A DNA stretch of 64,000 nt from Cronobacter condimenti 1330 (GTDB lineage Bacteria > Pseudomonadota > Gammaproteobacteria > Enterobacterales > Enterobacteriaceae): contig NZ_CP012264.1 of the NCBI RefSeq assembly GCF_001277255.1, forward strand, positions 682,001 to 746,000, given 5' to 3'. A program made the position numbers and the translations under genes. This document shows, piece after piece, positions 17,836-26,549 of this stretch. Below the pieces are notes generated by a model. That model was not told the DNA's origin. It saw only the letters and a program-made list of their open reading frames with translations, and ran no database searches. The first letter of the stretch is position 1. Each line of letters opens with the position of its first letter.

Positions 17836-19259
17836 TGCGCATCGGTATGCGGCTTCTGCTGGGTTACTTTCTGATTGTCGCGGTGGCGGCGTGGTTTGTG
17901 CTCGCCATTTTCGTGCAAGAGATAAAACCAGGCGTGCGGCGGGCGACGGAAGGGTCGCTTAACGATACCGCCACGCTGCTTGCGGAGATCGCCCGTGACG
18001 ATCTGCTGGCGGGCCATCCGCTCGACGGCCAGCTCGCGCAGGCGTTTGAGCGGTTAAACCATTACCCGGTTAACGCCAACATCAGCGGCATCAAAAAGGT
18101 GCGTAATGAATACCGCGTTTATCTGACTGACGCGCAGGGACGCGTGGTGTTTGATTCCAGCGGCGCGGCGCTAGGGCAGGATTACTCACGCTGGAATGAC
18201 GTCTGGCTGACGCTTCGCGGCGAATATGGCGCGCGCAGCTCGGCGCTCCATCCCGACGATCCTGACAGTACCGTAATGTATGTCGCCGCGCCGGTACGCG
18301 ACGCCGGGCGCATTATCGGCGTGCTGAGCGTCGGTAAGCCGAATATCGCGCTCGCGCCGGTTATCCGCCGCAGCGAGCATCGGATCATGATGGCGGGTAT
18401 TGCGCTGCTGGGTATCGCGCTGCTGACCGGCATCGTGATGGTGCTCTGGATTAACCGCTCCATCGGCACGCTGGTGCGCTACGCTGATGCCGTAACCGAC
18501 GCTGCACCGCTGCCGCTGCCGGACCCGGGCAGCCGTGAACTGCGGCGTCTTGCTCAGGCGCTGGAAAACATGCGCGTACGGCTCGAAGGTAAAAATTATA
18601 TTGAGCAATATGTCCATGCGCTTACTCACGAGCTGAAAAGCCCGCTGGCAGGTATTCGCGGCGCAGCGGAAATCCTGCGCGAAGCGCCGCCGCCCGACGT
18701 GGCGCGCCGGTTCAGCGACAATATCCTGCAACAAAACGCGCGCATGCAGGCGCTGGTGGAGAAACTGTTATACCAGGCGAAGCTCGAAAACCGGCTGGAT
18801 ATCACTCCAGAACCGGTTTTGCTGGCACCGCTCTTCGCGACCCTTGCCGAACTGCATGCCTCCTCGCTGCTGCAAAAATCGGTACATTTGCGTCTCGATC
18901 CTCCAGCAGGCGCGCTGCATGTGGCGGGCGACGAAGCGCTGTTGCAACAGGCTATCGGCAATCTTCTGAACAACGCGCTCGATTTTACGCCGCCTGCGGG
19001 CGAGATTACGCTTGGCGCGCGGCAGGAGGGCGAACGGGTGGTGATCCTCGTCACGGACACCGGCAGCGGCATACCCGATTACGCGCTGGCGCGTATCTTT
19101 GAACGTTTCTATTCGCTACCGCGTGCGGACGGGCAGAAGAGCAGTGGCCTGGGGCTTGCTTTCGTGCAAGAGGTGGCACGACTACACCAGGGTGATATTA
19201 CGCTTGCCAACCGGCCTGAAGGCGGCGTTGAGGCACGGCTTTCGCTTCCTGCCGCCTGA
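17835..19259 (+). CDS. creC: Sensor histidine kinase CreC
   Basis: The 474-residue kinase has an N-terminal transmembrane segment (LLLGYFLIVAVAAWFVLAIFV), a periplasmic sensor loop, a second transmembrane segment near residues 180-205, a HAMP-like stretch, the phospho-acceptor His265 in LTHELKSPLAGIRG, and a catalytic domain with N-box NLLNNALDF and GSGIPD/GLGLAF glycine boxes. It phosphorylates CreB in response to carbon source and fermentation products. It is translationally coupled to creB. Confidence 0.96.
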   Translation: MRIGMRLLLGYFLIVAVAAWFVLAIFVQEIKPGVRRATEGSLNDTATLLAEIARDDLLAGHPLDGQLAQAFERLNHYPVNANISGIKKVRNEYRVYLTDAQGRVVFDSSGAALGQDYSRWNDVWLTLRGEYGARSSALHPDDPDSTVMYVAAPVRDAGRIIGVLSVGKPNIALAPVIRRSEHRIMMAGIALLGIALLTGIVMVLWINRSIGTLVRYADAVTDAAPLPLPDPGSRELRRLAQALENMRVRLEGKNYIEQYVHALTHELKSPLAGIRGAAEILREAPPPDVARRFSDNILQQNARMQALVEKLLYQAKLENRLDITPEPVLLAPLFATLAELHASSLLQKSVHLRLDPPAGALHVAGDEALLQQAIGNLLNNALDFTPPAGEITLGARQEGERVVILVTDTGSGIPDYALARIFERFYSLPRADGQKSSGLGLAFVQEVARLHQGDITLANRPEGGVEARLSLPAA

Positions 19260-19260
19260 C

Positions 19261-19276
19261 TTCACCGCCACTTCAC
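19261..19276 (+). promoter_or_regulatory. cre-tag (CreB binding site) upstream of creD
   Basis: TTCACCGCCACTTCAC is a perfect match to the direct-repeat cre-tag TTCAC-N6-TTCAC. It begins one base after the creC stop and 78 bases before the creD start, so creD can be induced separately from the upstream operon. A partial further repeat (TTCAT, then TTTCAC) follows. Confidence 0.85.
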
Positions 19277-19338
19277 ATAACTTCATTTTCACCCCACATA
19301 AGCCCTCTATCTTCGGCAGCATCGAAAAGGAGAGGCTT

Positions 19339-20697
19339 ATGTTGAAATCACCCCTGATGTTAAAAGGCATGGCGCTGCTGGGTTGTATGGCGCTGCTATT
19401 AATTCCGTTGCGTATTTTGAGTGTCGTTATTGATGAACGCGCGGACTACCGTGACGATGTGACGCATTCGCTTGAGCAGAGTACCAGCGGGCCGCAAAAA
19501 CTCGTGGGGCCGCTTATCGCTATCCCGGTTACGGAAATTACCACCACGACACAGGCGGGTAAGGACGTGACGCAGGAGCGGAGCTTTATTCGCTATTATC
19601 TGCCGGAGTCGCTGGTGGTGTCGGGAAAGCAGGCGGTTGAGCCGCGACATATCGGTATTTACGAAGGGCAAGTCTGGCATAGTGACATATCGCTTGAGGC
19701 GCGCTTTAGGCTGCCCTCGCAAGAGATAACGCCCGGCGCGCGGTATCGCGTGGGTGATGCGCGACTGGTAATGGCAGTGGGCGACGCACGCGGCATCGAC
19801 CATGTGGGCGCGCTGAACATCAACGGTCAGCCGCTGGAGGTCGAACCCGGCAGCGGAATTGAAGACGGCGGAGAAGGCCTGCACGCCACCCTTCCGGCGA
19901 CGCTGCTTCAGGACCGGACGCTGGCGGTCAATTTCTCGTTTGAGCTCAACGGTACCGGCGCGTTTTCCGTCGTACCGCTTGGGCGCACCAGCGAATTGTC
20001 GCTTATCAGCAACTGGCCACACCCAGGTTTTTACGGCAATTTCCTGCCCGCGAAGCGGGAGATTTCTGCCAGTGGATTTGCGGCGACGTGGCACAGCACC
20101 TGGTATGCCAATAATATCGACGGCCAGTTTCACCACGGCGACAGCGTAAGGCTCGATTCACTGCCCGCTTTCAGCGTGACGGTGGCGACGCCAGTGGATC
20201 AATATCAGCTTACCGACCGGGCGGTAAAATATGCGGTGCTGCTGATAGCGCTCACCTATATGGCTTTTTTCGTCTGCGAAACCCTGAGCGGCATTACAAT
20301 GCACCCGGTGCAGTACTTGCTGGTGGGGCTGTCTTTGGTGATGTTTTACCTGCTGCTGCTGGCGCTTTCGGAACACACAGGCTTCAATGTGGCCTGGCTT
20401 ACCGCGAGCCTCGCGGGGGCGGCGCTAAACGCGCTGTATTTGCAGGCGGTGCTGAAAGGCTGGCGGCGCAGCCTGCTGTTTGCAGGCGGTCTGCTGGCGC
20501 TGGACGGCGTACTCTGGCAACTGCTGCGTTCACAGGATTTCGCCTTGTTGCTCGGCAGCGGGTTGCTGTTTACCGCGCTGACAGCGGTGATGCTACTGAC
20601 ACGCCATATCGACTGGTATGCGCTGACGCCTAAAAAATTACGTTATACGCGCCTGACACCTGCGCCAGAGGATGAACGGTTCCGGCTGTGGAAGTAA
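19339..20697 (+). CDS. creD: Inner membrane protein CreD
   Basis: The 452-residue protein is chosen from ATG 19339, which has an AAGGAGAGG ribosome site and matches the family start MLKSPL. The open frame upstream lies inside creC. After an N-terminal membrane segment comes a large extracytoplasmic domain containing STSGPQKLVGPLIAIPVTE. Several C-terminal membrane helices follow from about residue 290 (LLIALTYMAFFVCETLSG and later). CreD is the major CreBC-induced protein and has been linked to envelope integrity and beta-lactam response; the biochemical role is unknown. Confidence 0.95.
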   Translation: MLKSPLMLKGMALLGCMALLLIPLRILSVVIDERADYRDDVTHSLEQSTSGPQKLVGPLIAIPVTEITTTTQAGKDVTQERSFIRYYLPESLVVSGKQAVEPRHIGIYEGQVWHSDISLEARFRLPSQEITPGARYRVGDARLVMAVGDARGIDHVGALNINGQPLEVEPGSGIEDGGEGLHATLPATLLQDRTLAVNFSFELNGTGAFSVVPLGRTSELSLISNWPHPGFYGNFLPAKREISASGFAATWHSTWYANNIDGQFHHGDSVRLDSLPAFSVTVATPVDQYQLTDRAVKYAVLLIALTYMAFFVCETLSGITMHPVQYLLVGLSLVMFYLLLLALSEHTGFNVAWLTASLAGAALNALYLQAVLKGWRRSLLFAGGLLALDGVLWQLLRSQDFALLLGSGLLFTALTAVMLLTRHIDWYALTPKKLRYTRLTPAPEDERFRLWK

Positions 20698-20710
20698 AAT
20701 GGAGGCAATA

Positions 20711-20737
20711 AAAAAGGGCGGAATCTCCGCCCTTTTT
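20711..20737. terminator. Bidirectional terminator between creD and arcA
   Basis: GGGCGGA/TCCGCCC stem with a 3-base loop, flanked by five A on the left and five T on the right, so it can serve creD rightward and arcA leftward. Confidence 0.9.
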
Positions 20738-20754
20738 GTTTTACGTCGAACGCC

Positions 20755-21471
20755 TTATTCCTGCAGATCGCCGCAGAAACGGTAACCTTCGCCATGGATC
20801 GTAGCGATGATTTCCGGGGTGTCCGGCGTAGATTCGAAATGTTTACGAATACGACGGATGGTCACGTCAACGGTACGGTCATGCGGTTTAAGCTCGCGAC
20901 CGGTCATTTTCTTCAGCAGTTCCGCGCGGGTCTGGATCTTGCCCGGATTTTCGCAGAAGTGCAGCATGGCGCGGAATTCGCTACGCGGCAGTTTATACTG
21001 CTCACCGTTCGGGCTAATCAGCGAACGGCTATTGATATCAAGCTCCCAGCCGTTGAACTTGTAGCTTTCCACGCTGCGGCGCTCTTCGCTCACCGTACCC
21101 AAATTCATGGTGCGGGAAAGCAGATTGCGGGCGCGAATCGTCAGTTCACGGGGGTTGAACGGTTTAGTGATGTAATCGTCAGCGCCGATTTCCAGGCCTA
21201 AGATTTTATCCACTTCGTTATCACGGCCAGTCAGGAACATCAGTGCGACGTTCGCTTGCTCGCGCAGTTCACGCGCCAGCAGCAGGCCGTTTTTACCCGG
21301 CAGGTTGATATCCATGATTACCAGGTTGATATCATTGTCAGAGAGGATCTGATGCATCTCAGCGCCATCAGTGGCTTCGGAAACATCATAGCCTTCTGCT
21401 TCGAAAATACTTTTCAACGTGTTGCGTGTTACCAACTCGTCTTCAACGATAAGAATGTGCGGGGTCTGCAT
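20755..21471 (-). CDS. arcA: Aerobic respiration control response regulator ArcA
   Basis: The 238-residue protein has a receiver domain with Asp54 in VIMDINLPG and the Lys loop YITKPFNPRE. A winged-helix domain follows (KLPRSEFRAMLHFCENPG...RTVDVTIRRIRKHFE). It is practically identical to E. coli ArcA, the partner of ArcB, which represses aerobic respiratory genes under low oxygen. It has a long upstream region with an FNR-like box about 280 bases before the start codon, consistent with anaerobic activation by FNR. Confidence 0.98.
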   Translation of the reverse strand: MQTPHILIVEDELVTRNTLKSIFEAEGYDVSEATDGAEMHQILSDNDINLVIMDINLPGKNGLLLARELREQANVALMFLTGRDNEVDKILGLEIGADDYITKPFNPRELTIRARNLLSRTMNLGTVSEERRSVESYKFNGWELDINSRSLISPNGEQYKLPRSEFRAMLHFCENPGKIQTRAELLKKMTGRELKPHDRTVDVTIRRIRKHFESTPDTPEIIATIHGEGYRFCGDLQE

Positions 21472-21568
21472 GTTTGCTACCTAAAAATTGCCAACTAAAT
21501 CGAAACAGGAAGTACAAAAGTCCCTGACCTGCCTTGTGCATGCCATAAATTAACATGCCTGGCCTAAC

Positions 21569-21718
21569 ATGACTAAAGTACGTAATTGCGTTCTTGATGC
21601 ACTTTCCATCAACGTCAACAACATCATTAGCTCGGTCGTGGGTACTTTTCCCTCTGGACCCGACGGTGTCAAAAACGGCTGTCATCCTAACCATTTTAAC
21701 AGCAACATAACAGGATGA
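21569..21718 (+). pseudogene. yjjY: yjjY-like small ORF, frame-shifted relative to E. coli
   Basis: ATG 21569 opens MTKVRNCVLDALSINVNNIIS and continues to GTFP, which I recall as the start of E. coli YjjY (46 residues). After about codon 28 the same frame diverges and ends at 21718. Reading one base later gives PTVSKTAVILTILTAT and a stop at 21708-21710, which is the recalled E. coli C-terminus. The DNA is thus 1 base longer than the 141-base E. coli ORF, with the extra base near 21652-21656. The stretch lies in the arcA upstream region on the opposite strand. The conserved nucleotides with a broken frame suggest a DNA/RNA element (arcA leader) rather than a protein gene. Confidence 0.6.
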
Positions 21719-21751
21719 TACGATACCAACACCCAATAAAACTACGCTTCG

Positions 21752-21765
21752 TTGACATATATCAA
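21752..21765. promoter_or_regulatory. FNR-like box upstream of arcA
   Basis: TTGACATATATCAA matches the FNR consensus TTGAT-N4-ATCAA with one mismatch. It lies about 280 bases upstream of the arcA start codon. FNR activation of arcA is known in E. coli; assignment here rests on the motif and position. Confidence 0.65.
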
Positions 21766-22104
21766 GTTCAATTGTAGCACGTTAACAGTTTGATGAGATC
21801 ATCGCAGCGAAGAACTAACTTTGTTTACATATGAGTAACATTGCGGATAATTTCGCCTATTAACTAATAAACAAAGTGAATCCGATAAGCAAGCGGAATT
21901 TATATTGTTTTTATTGATGATAAACAGCCGGATAAGCCCCATTTTAGCGCATTAAAAGTGAAGCTTTCTGCGTTGTTTTCATAACTATTATTTATCTATC
22001 TAACCTCTATGATCTGACCGTATTTGTATATTAAATGTAAATTCGCGACGCGTATTAACGTAGGCGTCGTTATTTTCTTTCACGAATGAATCACAGAGAG
22101 CCTT
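21766..22104. other. AT-rich intergenic region between arcA and yjtD
   Basis: About 340 bases with no credible ORF. It probably contains upstream arcA promoters (leftward) and the yjtD promoter (rightward), but no single promoter could be assigned with confidence. Confidence 0.4.
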
Positions 22105-22791
22105 ATGCGTTTGCCTATTATTCTGGTATCCCCTGCCAGACCAGAAAACGTCGGTGCCGCTGCACGCGCCATGAAAACGATGGGATTTACGGAACTGCGT
22201 ATCGTCGACAGCACGGCGCATGACGATCCAGCGGCACGTCGTGTCGCACACGGTGCTGGCGATATTCTCGACAATACAAAGCATTACGACACTTTAGCTG
22301 CGGCGCTTGCCGATGTCGATTTCACGGTCGCTACCACGGCACGCAGCCGCGCGAAGTTCCACTACTACGCAACGCCGCAACAGCTATTACCCCTTCTTGA
22401 AGAAAAAGCGGCATGGCTGCCCGTCACAGCATTGGTGTTCGGACGTGAAGATTCGGGGCTGACCAATGACGAACTGGCACTGGCCGATGTGCTGACAGGG
22501 GTGCCAATGGTGGCGGATTACCCGTCGCTGAATCTTGGGCAGGCTGTCATGGTCTACTGCTATCAATTAACGGCGCTGATGCAAAATGCGCCCACCGCTG
22601 CACCCGAAGCCGATCGTCATCAGCTGAAAGCATTACGTCTGCGAATCGATACATTACTGACCACTCTCGGCGTTGAGGATGATCTCAAAATGGCCGACTG
22701 GCTGGAGCAACGTCTTGGGCTTCTGGAGCAGCGCGACACTGCCATGTTGCATCGTTTACTGCATGATATCGAAAAAAAACTGGCGGGCTGA
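22105..22791 (+). CDS. yjtD: TrmH-family RNA 2'-O-methyltransferase-like protein YjtD
   Basis: The 228-residue protein has the SPOUT/TrmH architecture: ILVSPARPENVGAAARAMKTMGF at the N-terminus, LVFGREDSGLTNDEL in the middle and YPSLNLGQAVMVYCYQL forming the deep-knot SAM site. E. coli YjtD (LasT) is a paralogue of TrmJ; its RNA target is not established. It sits between arcA and the thr operon, the same place as in E. coli. Confidence 0.92.
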   Translation: MRLPIILVSPARPENVGAAARAMKTMGFTELRIVDSTAHDDPAARRVAHGAGDILDNTKHYDTLAAALADVDFTVATTARSRAKFHYYATPQQLLPLLEEKAAWLPVTALVFGREDSGLTNDELALADVLTGVPMVADYPSLNLGQAVMVYCYQLTALMQNAPTAAPEADRHQLKALRLRIDTLLTTLGVEDDLKMADWLEQRLGLLEQRDTAMLHRLLHDIEKKLAG

Positions 22792-22925
22792 AATCCTGAC
22801 GAAATGCGGACACAGAGCATTTAATGCTAAAAATGCAGGGTGATTGCCAATTATTTGGACCGCGAAGGCGCATTTTCACGGTATCTGGCGGGAAAGTTTC
22901 AACCGGTGCGTAAATGAAATATTCG

Positions 22926-22952
22926 TTGACTTAACCTGACGATTACTTTAAC
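22926..22952 (+). promoter_or_regulatory. Threonine operon promoter
   Basis: TTGACT (22926-22931) and TTTAAC (22947-22952) reproduce the hexamers at the same place in the E. coli thr promoter (TTGACTTA...CTTTAACCAATA), followed about 50 bases later by thrL. The 15-base spacing is short, so the exact -10 could lie a few bases downstream. Confidence 0.6.
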
Positions 22953-23002
22953 CAATAGAGATACAGGACAGAAAACAGAAAAGTACAGAGCACACAACAT
23001 CC

Positions 23003-23071
23003 ATGATTCGCATCAGCCTGACTACCATTATTACTACCACCACCATTACCACAGGTAACGGGGCGGGCTGA
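23003..23071 (+). CDS. thrL: thr operon leader peptide
   Basis: This 22-residue ORF has 8 Thr and 5 Ile concentrated in residues 7-17, and ends TTGNGAG like E. coli ThrL. Ribosome stalling at the Thr/Ile codons when charged tRNA is scarce prevents the downstream terminator hairpin from forming and lets thrABC be transcribed. Confidence 0.95.
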   Translation: MIRISLTTIITTTTITTGNGAG

Positions 23072-23090
23072 CGCGTACAGGAAAAACTGA

Positions 23091-23126
23091 AAAAAGCCCG
23101 CACCTGAACCGTGCGGGCTTTTTTTT
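23091..23126 (+). terminator. thr operon attenuator
   Basis: A 9-bp stem AGCCCGCAC / GTGCGGGCT with a 7-base loop is followed by eight T. It lies between thrL and thrA and is the leader-controlled terminator of the threonine operon. Confidence 0.93.
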
Positions 23127-23152
23127 CGGCAAAAAATCAAGGGGTAACAACC

Positions 23153-25615
23153 ATGCGAGTGTTGAAATTCGGCGGTACATCGGTCGCGAACGCAGAGCGC
23201 TTTATGCGTGTCGCCGACATTCTGGAGAGCAATGCCAGGCAGGGGCAGGTAGCGACCGTTCTTTCTGCTCCCGCGAAAATCACCAACCATCTGGTGGCGA
23301 TGATTGAGAAAACCATCAGTGGTCAGGATGCTCTGCCGAATATCAGCGATGCCGAACGTATTTTTGCCGAACTGCTGAAAGGCCTCAGCGACGCCCAGCC
23401 GGAATTCCCGTACGCGCAGATGAAAACCGTGGTCGATCAGGAGTTTGCGCAGATCAAACATGTACTGCACGGCATCAGTCTGCTCGGGCAGTGCCCGGAC
23501 AGCATCAATGCCGCGCTCATTTGCCGTGGTGAAAAACTCTCTATCGCTATCATGTCGGCGCTTCTTGAAGCGCGTGGCCATAAAGTGACGGTGATCGATC
23601 CGGTGGAAAAACTGCTCGCAGTCGGTCATTACCTGGAGTCTACCGTCGATATCGCCGAATCCACTCGCCGCATCGCGGCCAGCAAAATTCCGGCGGATCA
23701 CATGATCCTGATGGCGGGATTTACCGCAGGTAACGATAAAGGCGAGTTGGTCGTGCTTGGGCGCAACGGCTCCGATTACTCCGCTGCTGTGCTGGCCGCG
23801 TGTCTGCGCGCGGACTGTTGCGAGATCTGGACTGACGTTGATGGCGTCTATACCTGTGACCCGCGCCAGGTGCCAGACGCCAGGCTGCTGAAGTCGATGT
23901 CGTATCAGGAAGCCATGGAGCTTTCTTATTTCGGCGCCAAAGTTCTCCACCCCCGCACCATCACGCCTATCGCCCAGTTCCAGATCCCTTGCCTGATTAA
24001 AAACACCGGTAACCCGCAAGCGCCGGGCACGCTGATTGGCTCCAGCAGCGATGAAGACGGTCTGCCAGTGAAAGGCATCAGTAACCTCAATAACATGGCG
24101 ATGTTCAACGTCTCCGGTCCTGGCATGAAAGGCATGGTGGGTATGGCGGCGCGGGTGTTCGCAACAATGTCCCGCGCCGGGATCTCAGTGGTGCTTATCA
24201 CCCAATCCTCGTCGGAATACAGCATCAGTTTCTGCGTGCCGCAGAGCGACTGCGCCCGTGCTCAGCGTGCAATGGAAGATGAATTCTATCTGGAGTTAAA
24301 AGAAGGTCTGCTGGAACCGCTCGCCATTATGGAGCGCCTCGCGATTATCTCGGTCGTGGGCGACGGGATGCGCACGCTGCGCGGCATTTCAGCGAAATTC
24401 TTCGCTGCCCTCGCGCGCGCCAATATCAATATCGTGGCGATTGCCCAGGGCTCTTCCGAGCGTTCTATCTCGGTCGTCGTCAACAATGACGACGCTACCA
24501 CTGGCGTGCGCGTGACGCACCAGATGCTCTTTAATACCGATCAGGTCATTGAAGTGTTTGTCATCGGCGTCGGCGGGGTCGGGGGCGCGTTGCTTGAGCA
24601 GGTTAAACGCCAGCAAACCTGGCTTAAGCAAAAGCATATCGATTTGCGCGTTTGCGGCGTAGCGAACTCACGCGCGTTGCTGACCAACGTGCATGGTCTT
24701 GATCTAGAAAACTGGCGCGATGCGCTGGCTGAGGCCAACGAGCCATTTAACCTTGGTCGTCTGATTCGTCTGGTGAAAGAATATCACCTGCTAAATCCGG
24801 TGATTGTCGATTGTACTTCCAATCAGGCGGTGGCGGATCAATACGCCGACTTCCTGCGCGAAGGCTTCCACGTGGTCACGCCGAACAAAAAAGCTAACAC
24901 CTCGTCGATGGCGTACTACCACCAGTTGCGTCATGCGGCGGCTGCATCGCGCCGCAAATTCCTCTACGACACTAACGTTGGCGCGGGGCTGCCGGTTATC
25001 GAAAACCTGCAAAACCTGCTGAATGCCGGTGACGAGCTGCAACGCTTCGCGGGCATTCTTTCCGGCTCACTCTCTTTTATCTTTGGCAAACTGGACGAAG
25101 GGATGAGCCTGTCACAGGCGACCAGCATGGCGCGCGAACTGGGGTATACCGAACCCGATCCGCGCGACGATCTCTCTGGCATGGACGTAGCGCGTAAATT
25201 GTTGATTCTGGCGCGTGAAACGGGCCGCCATCTGGAGCTTAGCGATATCGTCATCGAGCCGGTGTTGCCGGAAAGCTTTGACGCCACCGGCGATGTTGAG
25301 AGCTTTATGGCCCGTCTGCCGCAGCTGGATGATGAGTTTGCCGCTCGCGTAGCGAAAGCGCGCGACGAAGGCAACGTGCTGCGCTATATCGGCACGATTG
25401 AAGACGACGGTGTGTGCCGCGTCAAAATCGCGGCGGTTGATGGCAACGATCCGCTCTATAAAGTGAAAAACGGCGAAAACGCGCTGGCGTTCTACAGCCA
25501 TTACTATCAGCCGCTGCCGCTGGTGTTGCGCGGTTACGGCGCCGGGAACGATGTGACGGCGGCAGGCGTCTTTGCCGATCTGCTGCGCACCCTGTCATGG
25601 AAGTTAGGAGTTTAA
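23153..25615 (+). CDS. thrA: Bifunctional aspartokinase I / homoserine dehydrogenase I
   Basis: The 820-residue protein is taken from ATG 23153 (MRVLKFGGTSVANAERF); the longer open frame would start inside the attenuator. Residues about 1-250 are aspartokinase (KFGGTSVA, GRNGSDYSAAVLAA). About 310-460 are two ACT-type regulatory segments. About 465-820 are homoserine dehydrogenase, with the NAD(P) site IGVGGVGGALLEQ and the TPNKKANTSS loop. It catalyses steps 1 and 3 of the aspartate-to-threonine route and is feedback-inhibited by threonine. thrB starts one base after its stop. Confidence 0.98.
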   Translation: MRVLKFGGTSVANAERFMRVADILESNARQGQVATVLSAPAKITNHLVAMIEKTISGQDALPNISDAERIFAELLKGLSDAQPEFPYAQMKTVVDQEFAQIKHVLHGISLLGQCPDSINAALICRGEKLSIAIMSALLEARGHKVTVIDPVEKLLAVGHYLESTVDIAESTRRIAASKIPADHMILMAGFTAGNDKGELVVLGRNGSDYSAAVLAACLRADCCEIWTDVDGVYTCDPRQVPDARLLKSMSYQEAMELSYFGAKVLHPRTITPIAQFQIPCLIKNTGNPQAPGTLIGSSSDEDGLPVKGISNLNNMAMFNVSGPGMKGMVGMAARVFATMSRAGISVVLITQSSSEYSISFCVPQSDCARAQRAMEDEFYLELKEGLLEPLAIMERLAIISVVGDGMRTLRGISAKFFAALARANINIVAIAQGSSERSISVVVNNDDATTGVRVTHQMLFNTDQVIEVFVIGVGGVGGALLEQVKRQQTWLKQKHIDLRVCGVANSRALLTNVHGLDLENWRDALAEANEPFNLGRLIRLVKEYHLLNPVIVDCTSNQAVADQYADFLREGFHVVTPNKKANTSSMAYYHQLRHAAAASRRKFLYDTNVGAGLPVIENLQNLLNAGDELQRFAGILSGSLSFIFGKLDEGMSLSQATSMARELGYTEPDPRDDLSGMDVARKLLILARETGRHLELSDIVIEPVLPESFDATGDVESFMARLPQLDDEFAARVAKARDEGNVLRYIGTIEDDGVCRVKIAAVDGNDPLYKVKNGENALAFYSHYYQPLPLVLRGYGAGNDVTAAGVFADLLRTLSWKLGV

Positions 25616-25616
25616 G

Positions 25617-26546
25617 ATGGTTAAAGTGTATGCCCCGGCCTCCATTGGCAACGTCAGCGTGGGGTTTGACGTATTAGGCGCCGCCGTGTCGCCCGTCAAT
25701 GGCGAACTGCTGGGCGACTGTGTAACGGTGGAAGCGGCTGAAACCTTTTCGCTCACCAACACCGGGCGCTTTGTCAGCAAGCTGCCTGCCGAACCTCGCG
25801 AAAATATCGCCTGGCAATGCTGGGAGCGCTTTTGTCAGGAGATAGGCAAAACCGTGCCGGTTGCCATGACGCTTGAGAAGAATATGCCGATAGGATCCGG
25901 GCTTGGCTCCAGCGCCTGCTCCGTAGTGGCGGGCCTGATGGCGATGAACGAATTTTGCGGTAAGCCGCTCAGCGACGATCGCCTGCTGACACTGATGGGC
26001 GAGCTGGAAGGCCGCATCTCTGGCAGCATTCATTTCGATAACGTCGCGCCGTGTTTTCTCGGCGGGCTGCAACTGATGCTGGAAGAAAACCACATTATTA
26101 GCCAGCCGGTACCGAGCTTCGACGAATGGCTGTGGGTGATGGCGTATCCGGGGATCAAGGTCTCCACCGCCGAGGCGCGCGCTATTTTACCGGCGCAGTA
26201 TCGCCGTCAGGATTGCATCAGTCACGGGCGTTATCTGGCAGGGTTTATTCACGCCTGCCATACGCGCCAGCCGCAGCTGGCGGCTAAACTGATGCGTGAC
26301 GTCATCGCCGAGCCATACCGCACAAAACTGTTGCCGGGCTTTAGCGAGGCACGCCAGGCGGCGGCAGAGATGGGGGCCCTGGCCTGTGGTATCTCCGGCT
26401 CCGGTCCGACGCTGTTTGCCGTCTGCGATAAAACCGATACCGCACAGCGGGTGGCGGAGTGGCTGAAGCAACACTATCTGCAAAATCAGGAAGGCTTTGT
26501 ACATATTTGCCGTCTCGACACGGCTGGCGCACGAGTACTGGGATAA
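25617..26546 (+). CDS. thrB: Homoserine kinase
   Basis: The 309-residue GHMP-kinase-fold protein has N-terminal VKVYAPASIGNVSVGFDVLG, the ATP phosphate loop GSGLGSSACSVVAG and the C-terminal GISGSGPTLFAVC. It phosphorylates L-homoserine to O-phosphohomoserine. It is packed between thrA (1-base gap) and thrC (3-base gap), typical of the thr operon. Confidence 0.98.
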   Translation: MVKVYAPASIGNVSVGFDVLGAAVSPVNGELLGDCVTVEAAETFSLTNTGRFVSKLPAEPRENIAWQCWERFCQEIGKTVPVAMTLEKNMPIGSGLGSSACSVVAGLMAMNEFCGKPLSDDRLLTLMGELEGRISGSIHFDNVAPCFLGGLQLMLEENHIISQPVPSFDEWLWVMAYPGIKVSTAEARAILPAQYRRQDCISHGRYLAGFIHACHTRQPQLAAKLMRDVIAEPYRTKLLPGFSEARQAAAEMGALACGISGSGPTLFAVCDKTDTAQRVAEWLKQHYLQNQEGFVHICRLDTAGARVLG

Positions 26547-26549
26547 CGC

